From Carettochelys insculpta (lineage: Eukaryota; Chordata; Testudines; Carettochelyidae): a stretch of 64,000 nucleotides of DNA. This document shows, piece after piece, positions 7,664 to 15,795 of the stretch. Location of the stretch: assembly GCF_033958435.1 (NCBI RefSeq), contig NC_134158.1:3677837-3741836 (forward strand), in the 5' to 3' direction. The notes below the pieces were generated by a model. That model made no database searches and was not told the DNA's origin. It saw only the letters and a list, made by a program, of their open reading frames with translations. The translations under genes and the position numbers were made by a program. The number at the start of each line of letters is the position of its first letter. Position 1 is the first letter of the stretch.

Positions 7664-10578
7664 TTGGAGGGCTGGGGAGGATCCTCGCCGGAGGGAGTAC
7701 CGACGGCTCCGGTGGGGCCACGCAGCAAACCGTGACCAACCCCGAAGGCGACGAGGGCGTCACGGAAGCTGCGGGCCCGTTGGTAAGCCGAGGCATCCCT
7801 CCTCCCGGTCCCCTTGCCCTCCTTAAGAAGGGCCCTCACGGATTTCAGGATGGTGTGGAAGTCCCCCCAGCGCTGGAGGGCGAGAGCAACCTTGTTCTTG
7901 GAGCCACGAATGTCCTCCAAGAACCGGCGCATCTCTCCCACCAGCGCATGGGGTGCCGAGGCCTCGGGGTCTCCAGTACCCGTCGGCCTCGTGTACCCTT
8001 GGGCCCCACGGCCAGAGAAAGGATTGGGGTGGGGACTGGGGTCTGGTTTTGGGGGGGATGAGGGCGGCGGAGGGAGAGCAGCCCCGGAAGTGCTGGGAGA
8101 GGGCGATGTAGGGGGGGCCTCCCGAAGGATTACGGTTTCGGGGGCAGGTATGAGTGGGCAGGGGTCGAGGGGAGGGGTAGGAGGAGGGGGGGTGGGGGGG
8201 AGGGCAGGGGGGATGGGACTCATCAAGGGAGGGGAAGGTTCATGAGGGGGAGGGAGGGGGGGCAGTGGGGGAGGGGGAGGAGGAAGTGGAGGGGGAGGAG
8301 GGTCTGGAGGGGGTAGGATTGCAGGTTCTGGGGCGGGGTGTTGGCTGGGAGAAGGTGCGGGGATAATGGCGGGTGGTGGGGCTAAGATGGGAGCAGGAGC
8401 GGGGATATGGAGAGAAGGTGTCTCGGGAGGAGGGGCTTCCTCGGATGGTGGGGCGGGGGAGGGGGATAGGGGCGAGGTGCCGACATACTCGGCAGGAAGT
8501 GCCAACTGGTCGAGGGGGTGGGTGTTGGGGTCCTCGGTTTCGGGGCCAAAGGTGGGGGGCATGGGGAACTCTGCTTCCCCCAGGGTGCCCAGGGGCTGGC
8601 CAACTCCCGTGGGGAGGTCATCTCTGATTAAGGGGGGGGTCGCCTCCTGCGACGTCCCAAGGCAGAGGGAGGCGGTGGTTGAGGGATCACTGGTAGACGG
8701 TGAGGGGGAGAATGGAGGGGGTGGGGGTGAGTGGATGGACGGCCCACAGGCCTCCAGTAGGAGGCTGTCCACGTCCAGGGCCACCGGGGTGAGGCCTAGG
8801 GCCTCGACCTCCTGCGAGAGGAGGGCGAGGCCGGGGCTCACCTCCTCCGGACGCTCCACAGCAGTAGTCTGGGTCGCGGCCGGAGGGGTGTCAGGGGAGG
8901 GCGCGGGTGTGCAAAAAACCCTCTCAGCTTCCTGAGGCTCTGGCTCCGGGGCGGAGGGGGTGTTGCCGTTCTCAGCCGCCACCGCGGCAGCCCCCGTCGC
9001 CCCCGGCAGATGATCGGCAGCCGGGGGTTCGGCAGGTGGGTCTGGGCTGGCGGCTCTTTTTAGCGCTTTGCGCGGCGCCTCCACCCCGTCCTCCGACAGG
9101 GTGGGGCGCCGGGTGCGCGCACTTGTTTTCTTTCGTTTCCCCCCCACCAGCACCCAGCCCTCCGAGGAGGCGGGCTGGGCAGTAGAGGAGGAGGGGCCAG
9201 GGGACAGGGCCGACGAGGAGGAAGGGAGGTAAGAAGGGGGCGGGGCGGCAAGGGGGGGGGACGACCCGCCCCGGGACGGGCCCTCTTCTGGTCCTGCCGC
9301 CGGCCCCTCCTCCCTCTCCTCCGCAGGCCCGGCTCTTGTGCCCGCTCGGGCGCCAGCGCCTGCTTCTTCTTGCCCGGCACCATGCGGCCGGGCATCCTCC
9401 GACGCCCGAGCGGCGATGGATCCGTCCGGGACGAGAGGAGGAGGGTCGGTCCCGGGGCCTGTCGCGGTCGGGGCGCCGCCGATCTCGTGGCTGACGCCCC
9501 CCGGGTCGGAGGAGGTCCCGGGCTCCCCTTCGTGCCGGGCCAGGGGGCAATCCCTCCGGACGTGCCCCGCCGCCCGGCACATAAAGCACCGGGCCTCCCC
9601 CAGGGTGTAAAAGACCCGGTACTGGGCCCCTTGATGGGGCACCAGTATAGTCCCCTCCTGGGCCACCCCGCCCCGTGCTGCCGCCGGCGGCAGTTGGACC
9701 CGGGCCTGCCGGCGGAAGGAAAGCACGTGCCGGAGGGCGGGGTCTTTACAGCCTAGGGGGAGGGGACTCAGGACCGTCAAAGGCCGGCCCAGGGCAGTGA
9801 GGAAAGGCAGAAGGGCAGAGTTGGGAAGGAAGGGTGGGACAGAAGAAAAAACCACCCGCACGCCCAGGTCCTCCAGCGGCTCCAGGGGCACGTGCACGCC
9901 CCCAACCGCCAGGCCCCTCTCCACCGCCTCCTGGGCGGCGGCCTCCGAAGCCAGGAAGAACACGATCTTCCCGAACATCCGGGAGGCCGCCACCACGGCC
10001 GCGGGCCCCACCACCCGTGCCAACGCCCGCACGTAGGTCTCCACGTGGGGCGAGGCAGCCACCAGGAGGCAGCGGACTCCGTGCCTCCTGGTGAGCGCGG
10101 GGAAGGGGCCGCGACCGTTGGGGATGGTAGTCCCGGCAGAGGCGGCAGGAGTAGGGTGCGAGGCGGCGGCCGCCGCCTGGGCGTACGACCTGGGGGCCGA
10201 GAGGTCGGGGCCCCCAGGAGCGGTGGAGGGAACAGGGGGAAGGGGAGAAGGGGAGGCTGCACTGGATGTTTGGGCAGCCTGGGGGAGAGTCCCCGCCACG
10301 GGAGGTTTGGCCTTCCGGGCGGGGCTCTTGCCCTTTCTTTTCCCCTGGCCCCTCCTGCCCTTTTGGGGGGGGGGGTTTGGGGCTGGGTCGCCAGGGGGCG
10401 CCGCGGCGGAGGCAGTAGGAGCCCCGGAGCCTGCGCCCGCGCCCTCAGCCGACGTGGTTGTGATGTCCTGGGCAGCCCTGGACGAGTGGGCCGCCATTTC
10501 GGGGATAGGAGGGGTGACAGTGGAGGGGAGAGGGAGGGAGGGGTCACCAGATGACCCTCCAGTGGGCGTGGGGGCCAT
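7636..10578 (-). CDS. Tx1-like ORF1: CCHC gag-like protein, copy B
   Basis: A 980-residue frame counted from the conserved MAPT start; 990 if the upstream in-frame ATG at 10608 is used. An Ala/Pro-rich N terminus with a basic patch (GRRGQGKRKGKSP) precedes an RRM-like region (about residues 160-260) and a C-x2-C-x4-H-x4-C knuckle at about residues 331-344 (CFMC...H...C). A long low-complexity Pro/Ser region (about 400-850) contains uninterrupted proline runs, followed by a more ordered C-terminal 100 residues containing RRFLEDIRGSKNKVALALQR. Such proteins coat the element RNA in L1-type particles. At this length it is long for an ORF1 protein, mostly because of the Pro-rich section. Confidence 0.88.
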   Translation of the reverse strand: MAPTPTGGSSGDPSLPLPSTVTPPIPEMAAHSSRAAQDITTTSAEGAGAGSGAPTASAAAPPGDPAPNPPPQKGRRGQGKRKGKSPARKAKPPVAGTLPQAAQTSSAASPSPLPPVPSTAPGGPDLSAPRSYAQAAAAASHPTPAASAGTTIPNGRGPFPALTRRHGVRCLLVAASPHVETYVRALARVVGPAAVVAASRMFGKIVFFLASEAAAQEAVERGLAVGGVHVPLEPLEDLGVRVVFSSVPPFLPNSALLPFLTALGRPLTVLSPLPLGCKDPALRHVLSFRRQARVQLPPAAARGGVAQEGTILVPHQGAQYRVFYTLGEARCFMCRAAGHVRRDCPLARHEGEPGTSSDPGGVSHEIGGAPTATGPGTDPPPLVPDGSIAARASEDARPHGAGQEEAGAGARAGTRAGPAEEREEGPAAGPEEGPSRGGSSPPLAAPPPSYLPSSSSALSPGPSSSTAQPASSEGWVLVGGKRKKTSARTRRPTLSEDGVEAPRKALKRAASPDPPAEPPAADHLPGATGAAAVAAENGNTPSAPEPEPQEAERVFCTPAPSPDTPPAATQTTAVERPEEVSPGLALLSQEVEALGLTPVALDVDSLLLEACGPSIHSPPPPPFSPSPSTSDPSTTASLCLGTSQEATPPLIRDDLPTGVGQPLGTLGEAEFPMPPTFGPETEDPNTHPLDQLALPAEYVGTSPLSPSPAPPSEEAPPPETPSLHIPAPAPILAPPPAIIPAPSPSQHPAPEPAILPPPDPPPPPLPPPPPPLPPLPPPHEPSPPLMSPIPPALPPTPPPPTPPLDPCPLIPAPETVILREAPPTSPSPSTSGAALPPPPSSPPKPDPSPHPNPFSGRGAQGYTRPTGTGDPEASAPHALVGEMRRFLEDIRGSKNKVALALQRWGDFHTILKSVRALLKEGKGTGRRDASAYQRARSFRDALVAFGVGHGLLRGPTGAVGTPSGEDPPQPSKWRRSSLPL

Positions 10579-11710
10579 ATTGGTGGGTTTGAGGGGGAAA
10601 AAGTTCATTGGGGGTGGGGGCCTTTAAGAGAAAGCGGGGGAGGGGGAGGAGAGTGGAAGGGAAGGAAGGAGTGAGGCGTGGCTGCCCCTCCCCCACCGGC
10701 TGGGCTGAGGACCCAGTCAGATGGGGGAAGGGCAGGGCAAGGGGAGTGAGGGCAGGGAAAGGGAGACACAGAAGAGAGACCACAACTCCCAGCACAAGAG
10801 GGTAAGATGGCTCCTGTTTCTGCACTGGGGTATGGGGGGAGTCAAAGTTTGTGTGTGTGTGTGTGTGGGTTGTGGGGGGGCCTCAGGCGCTTGAGTAAAC
10901 AGAAAAGGGGGGGGGAAGGGGCGTGGGCACGTGGGGGGGCAGGGAGGAGGCACAGCCCGCTTAAGGGGGATGGCGGGGTTAATGGGGAGAGGGGTGTGCC
11001 CACGTGCGCCTGAGGGGTGGGCCCGTAGCAGCTGCTGCTGCAGAGCCTCGAGATGGCAGGGGAGAAGGCAGGGGCAGCTGATTGGAGGGGCCCAGGTGGA
11101 GGGGGCCCCAGCGGCAGCTGGGTGTGGGGGGGGCAGTAGGAGGGGGGGGTGGCTGCAGGGGTGGGGCAGGGGCCACGCCCTAACACCCCACCCCTGGCTA
11201 TGCAGCTCCCCCCCGGAGCCCCGGTGGAGAGGGGCCCTGCCCAAGCTCACCCCTCCCCAAGCCACTCCACAGGAGGCTGTGTGGAGGGAACCCAACCGCC
11301 GCTTTGAGAGAGCCCCCTACCTTCTCCAGGTGGTGAGGATGCAGCAGCTGCTGGATGGAAGGTGGGCCCAAATGGGGGGCCAGCAGTGTCTCCCCCAAAA
11401 GATGGAAGAAGGGGGGGGGCCCCCTGCTGTAGGGCAGGGGGCAAGAGGCCCCCACCCTCCACCCACTCAGCAGTTCCTAAAAGGACTGGGTGAGGGTTGG
11501 GGGGAGAAGATAGACCCTGCCTGCCCGAGGCAGGAGGGAGGCTGACCCCAGAAAGGGGGGGGGGGGGGAAGGCAGCCCTGTGGGGGCTTCAGCCAGCCAA
11601 GGCCCGCCAGCCCCCAGATGCTCGCCTTCCAGCCGTGGGAGAGGGTCCCACGGCGGCGGTGGCAGCAGCAGCAGCAGCCCTGCAGGAGCACCTGCAGCTG
11701 GCCTCCTGCA
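10579..11710 (-). other. 5' UTR of copy B
   Basis: Same content as in copy A: pyrimidine-rich sense strand, TG/CA microsatellite at about 10849-10868 (shorter than in copy A), triplet run near 11660. It directly follows the 3' UTR of copy C. Confidence 0.6.
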
Positions 11711-11862
11711 CCTATTGGTGTTCCTGGGGGAGAGGTGTGGGCAGGCATGTCCTGCCCACGGCTAAAAGGCCCCTCTCACAGTGAGGGGGGGCCCACTAAA
11801 AACCCAGTCACCAAATAAATACGGGGGACAACAAAGGAAAAAAACAGGGATGGGAGTGAGGG
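11711..11862 (-). other. 3' UTR of copy C and unit junction
   Basis: Matches 3578-3730, with a few indels (shorter A run and no extra AC near 11803). No polyadenylation hexamer or A tail is seen before the next unit begins. Confidence 0.6.
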
Positions 11863-14800
11863 TCAAAGGTTTAGAACGAGGGAGCCGGAAGGGGATACCG
11901 AGCAGAGGGCCCCGGACAGCGCCCACCGCTCCTCGAAGGTGTCCAGGGAGTTGGTGGACGCCGCCCAGAGGAACTCCGCTCGGATTCGTGAGCGAAGGGA
12001 GGAACGGAAGTAGGCCCCACAGTCGCAGGTCGCCCCCTCTGCCAGCCTCCTCTCCCTGGTTTTGTAGATGGCCATTTTGGCCGTGGCCAGGAGGAGGCAG
12101 ACGAGGAGGTCCCGCGACTTTGTGGGGCCGCGGACAGGGTGTGACAGGATAAGGAGGTGCGGGGAGAAGTGCAGCCAGAACCTCAAGAGGAGGTTCTGGA
12201 GGAGCCGGAAGAGGGGCTGCAGCCTGGCGCACTCAACGTAGATGTGCGCCAGGTTCTCCCTCATGCCGCAGAAGGTGCAGGTGTCTGGGATGGGGGTGAA
12301 CCGTGCCAGGTACACGCCCGTGCTCACCGCTCCATGGAGGATTCTCCAGCTGATGTCCCCGGTGGGCCGCGGGACCAGGGTGGAATAGAGGCTGGCCCAC
12401 CGGGGCTCCCCACCCTCCGATGACGGCAAGAGGTCCCGCCACTTGTGGTCGGGGCGGGACACGAGGGTGGGGAAGTGGAGCGTGTGAAGCACGAGCGCGT
12501 ACAGAAGGTGTCTAGGCGCGGTTCGGAAGGGGACCGGCTGCAAGGTATGCAGCCGGCTGGGGTGGTGGAGGGGAGGGGGGCGGGCAGGATCGCGAAGCCG
12601 GGGGCCCACGGAGAGGTCCGGAGGGCTAGGAGTGAGAGGGGGGCGGGGCGCACCCTCTCGCAGGACCCGGCCGAGGTAGACGTGAGCAGTGGGCGGCAGG
12701 GCGGCCTTCACCTCCTCGAGTACGCGACGGGGAGAGCGTAGGCAGGAGAGCCCCATGCGCTGGGCGAGCGCCGGGGCCTCCATCCAGTCTCCCCGGTCGT
12801 AGTCCAGGAGGTCTCCGACCCTGGTGATTCCACCTAGGACCAACCTCCGGCGCACCACGGGAGACTCCGCCGCCTGCACACGAAGGTGGGGGTTGTGTAG
12901 CAGGGGCTCCGCGAGGAGGTCTTCCCCCGTGGTGGCCCCTAAAGACCTGGAGGCTGCGAGCAGCCGCCAAGTGCGGAGGAGGTCCTGGTAGAAGGCCGGC
13001 AGCTCCGAGAGGCCTCGCGGACGGTCTCTCCAAGATAAATAAAGGAGCTGCCGGTCGTATCGGAGCCCTCGGTGACGGCGGAGGAAAGCATGCGCCAGCG
13101 TACTCCAAGCCGGACTATCTGCACTGTTGGTGTTGGCGTTGAGAAGTCCCTGCAGGGCCCGGAGGCGGAGGACATGGACCTGAGTGCGCATGCAAGTCAG
13201 GCCCTGTCCTCCCTCCTCCGGGGGGAGGTGGAGTACCCCTGCAGAGACCCAGTGCAGTCCTGGCCAGAAAAACTCCAGGATTAACTTCTGGAGCTGGTCC
13301 AGGAACTTCGGGGGTGGGACCAGGGTGCTGAGGCGGTACCAGAGCATGGACAGGACGAGTTGGTTCAGCACCAGTGCTCTCCCCCGCAGGGAGAGGCACT
13401 GGAGCAGCCCTGTCCACCTCCGTAACCGCTCAGCGACCCTGCCCTCTAAACCCTGCCAGTTTTCCGGCGGAGAGGGATGCGTGGCGGATAGAAAGACGCC
13501 TAGATAGAGCAGCGGACCCGCGCTCCACCGGATGGCCTGAAGCGCGGGCGGGAGGCGGCTCGTCTGCCATCCAGTCCCGACCACCAGGCCAGAGCTCTTG
13601 ACCCAGTTGACCCGGGCGGAGGAGGCCGCCGAGTAGATAGCTTGGCAAGCCTCCAGACGCGCCAGGTCTCCCGGGTCCTGAACCACGAGGAGCACGTCGT
13701 CGGCGTACGCCGACAGGACTAGCCGCAGCCCTGCCTCTGGAAGCACCATCCCCATCAACCGTCGACGAAGGAGACAGAGGAAGGGCTCGATGGCCAGAGC
13801 GTACAGCTGTCCTGAGAGCGGGCAGCCTTGTCGTACTCCCCGTCCGAAGCTGACCGGAGCGGTCAGGGTCCAGTTGAGCTTGACCATGCACTCCGAGGCA
13901 GCGTACAGCACCCGGAGAAACCCGACGAAGCGGGGTCCGAAGCCGAAGGCCTGCAGGGTGCCCAGGAGATACCCGTGGTCCACCCTGTCGAACGCCTTCT
14001 CCTGATCCAAGGACAGGAGGGCGAACGACAGGCCGTCCCTACACCCAAGCTCTAAGAGATCCCGGACCAAGGACAGATTATGGAGGATGGTACGGCCCGG
14101 GACGGTGTAGGTCTGGTCGGGGTGGACCACGTCCTGCAGCACGGACCCCAAGCGACGGGAGATGGCTTTAGCGATGATCTTGTAGTCCGTGCTGAGGAGC
14201 GAGATGGGACGCCAGTTCCTGAGGTCGCGGGGGTCCCCCTTCTTGGGCAGCAGGGCGAGGACGGCACGCCTGCATGACAGGGGGAGGACCCCGCTTTGCA
14301 AGGCCTCGGCCCAGACGCTGAGCAGGTCTGGGCCGAGGACGTCCCAAAACACGCGGTAAAACTCCACGGTCAGCCCGTCCATGCCCGGGGATTTGTTGGT
14401 GGGCATGAGGCGGAGGGCTTCCGAGAGCTCGGCCAGAGTGAGAGGAAGCTCTAGCCGGTCCCGGTCGCCCGTGCTGACCGACGGCAGTTGGTCCCAGAGC
14501 ACCCTGCAGGCGTCGGCGTCGGTCGGATCCGGGGAGAAAAGGGTGGCGTAGAAGGCGCGGGCCCTCTCGCGCATCTCCACCGGATCCGTGAGAGGGGTGC
14601 CGTCCTCCGCAAGAAGGCAGAGGATGTATTTTTCGGCACCCCTCTTTTTCTCCAAGGCGTAGAAGAAGCGGGAGCCGCGGTCCATCTCCCGGAGGAGTTG
14701 GATCCGCGACCTCACCAAGGCCCCCTGTGCCCGGAGGGCGTCGAGGGCCCTGAGCTCGTCCCTCTTCTCCTGGTACGTGCCACAGAGGGATGGATCGTTG

Positions 14801-15795
14801 GGGCTGGCGGCTAGACGCCTCTCCAGCTCAAGAACCTCCCGTTCCAGCTGCCCTATCAACGCATCCCGCCGCCGGCTGGCCCCCCGAGTATAGTCGCGGC
14901 AGAAGAGCCGCGCGCGCACCTTTCCCAGATCCCACCACCGCCGCGCCGAGGGAAAGGCACGCCGGTGCTCGCGCCAGGCCAGCCAGAACTCCCGGAAGGA
15001 CGCCACGAAGCCCACGTCCTCCAGCAGGCTGTTATTGAAGTGCCAGTAGGCCGACCCCCGCTTCCCCAGCGAGAGGGAAGCCTTCACGGCCACCAGGTGG
15101 TGGTCCGAGAAGGGGGCCGGCCGCACGCTGGAGGCGTGGGCCCGGAAGAGATGGTGCCGGGAGATGTAAATGCGGTCCAACCGGGAGTGTACAGATGTAT
15201 GGCCCACCACTCGGACGCAGGTGAAACCAGCGTCGTCGTCCGAGTGGTGGCTGCGCCAGACGTCCACCAGGGAGCGATGGATGAGAAGCTCCCTGAGGAC
15301 GCCCGCGGCGGCCTGGCCATGCTCGGTCCCCGTGCGGTCCCGCTCCTCGAGGGTGCAGTTGAAATCCCCGCCGAGGACCAGGCACTCGCGAGGATCGATG
15401 GTGTCGAGGAAGGCTGCCGCCTGCCGGAAGAAGGGAGTTCTCTCCGGGTGGCGTGTCGGGGCATAGACATTGACGAGATGGAGAGGCAGCCCCTCCACCC
15501 GCACCCGGAGATACAGCAGGCGGCCGGGCACAACCTCGACGCTCCCCAGCACCTCGGGCCGCAGGTCTGGGGAGAACAGGGTCGCCACCCCGGCCCGGTG
15601 GGCCGAAAGGTGACTAAAGTGGACCCCGTCTCCCCACTCCAGCCGCCACTTCGCTTCGGCGGCTGGGGTAGTGTAGGTCTCCTGTAGGAAGGTGACCGAG
15701 TACCCCCCCTCCCGAAGGAAGGAGAGCACTCGGCACCTACGGAGACCCGACCCGCAGCCCCTGGCATTTAAAGTGGCAAAGATGATCGGCGCCAT
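11863..15795 (-). CDS. Tx1-like ORF2: APE endonuclease and reverse transcriptase, copy C
   Basis: Second complete 1310-residue ORF2. By eye I find six residue differences from copy B: K200T, S217F, E264V, Q277H, S333N and one Pro to Ser near residue 1080. All endonuclease residues (N10, E39, D144, N146, D231, H232), the RT motif A Asp597, YADD 697-700 and the C-terminal CCHC are kept. It overlaps ORF1 by 28 nt exactly as in copy B. Two long, near-identical open copies argue that the source element was active recently or that the array is homogenised. Confidence 0.93.
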   Translation of the reverse strand: MAPIIFATLNARGCGSGLRRCRVLSFLREGGYSVTFLQETYTTPAAEAKWRLEWGDGVHFSHLSAHRAGVATLFSPDLRPEVLGSVEVVPGRLLYLRVRVEGLPLHLVNVYAPTRHPERTPFFRQAAAFLDTIDPRECLVLGGDFNCTLEERDRTGTEHGQAAAGVLRELLIHRSLVDVWRSHHSDDDAGFTCVRVVGHTSVHSRLDRIYISRHHLFRAHASSVRPAPFSDHHLVAVKASLSLGKRGSAYWHFNNSLLEDVGFVASFREFWLAWREHRRAFPSARRWWDLGKVRARLFCRDYTRGASRRRDALIGQLEREVLELERRLAASPNDPSLCGTYQEKRDELRALDALRAQGALVRSRIQLLREMDRGSRFFYALEKKRGAEKYILCLLAEDGTPLTDPVEMRERARAFYATLFSPDPTDADACRVLWDQLPSVSTGDRDRLELPLTLAELSEALRLMPTNKSPGMDGLTVEFYRVFWDVLGPDLLSVWAEALQSGVLPLSCRRAVLALLPKKGDPRDLRNWRPISLLSTDYKIIAKAISRRLGSVLQDVVHPDQTYTVPGRTILHNLSLVRDLLELGCRDGLSFALLSLDQEKAFDRVDHGYLLGTLQAFGFGPRFVGFLRVLYAASECMVKLNWTLTAPVSFGRGVRQGCPLSGQLYALAIEPFLCLLRRRLMGMVLPEAGLRLVLSAYADDVLLVVQDPGDLARLEACQAIYSAASSARVNWVKSSGLVVGTGWQTSRLPPALQAIRWSAGPLLYLGVFLSATHPSPPENWQGLEGRVAERLRRWTGLLQCLSLRGRALVLNQLVLSMLWYRLSTLVPPPKFLDQLQKLILEFFWPGLHWVSAGVLHLPPEEGGQGLTCMRTQVHVLRLRALQGLLNANTNSADSPAWSTLAHAFLRRHRGLRYDRQLLYLSWRDRPRGLSELPAFYQDLLRTWRLLAASRSLGATTGEDLLAEPLLHNPHLRVQAAESPVVRRRLVLGGITRVGDLLDYDRGDWMEAPALAQRMGLSCLRSPRRVLEEVKAALPPTAHVYLGRVLREGAPRPPLTPSPPDLSVGPRLRDPARPPPLHHPSRLHTLQPVPFRTAPRHLLYALVLHTLHFPTLVSRPDHKWRDLLPSSEGGEPRWASLYSTLVPRPTGDISWRILHGAVSTGVYLARFTPIPDTCTFCGMRENLAHIYVECARLQPLFRLLQNLLLRFWLHFSPHLLILSHPVRGPTKSRDLLVCLLLATAKMAIYKTRERRLAEGATCDCGAYFRSSLRSRIRAEFLWAASTNSLDTFEERWALSGALCSVSPSGSLVLNL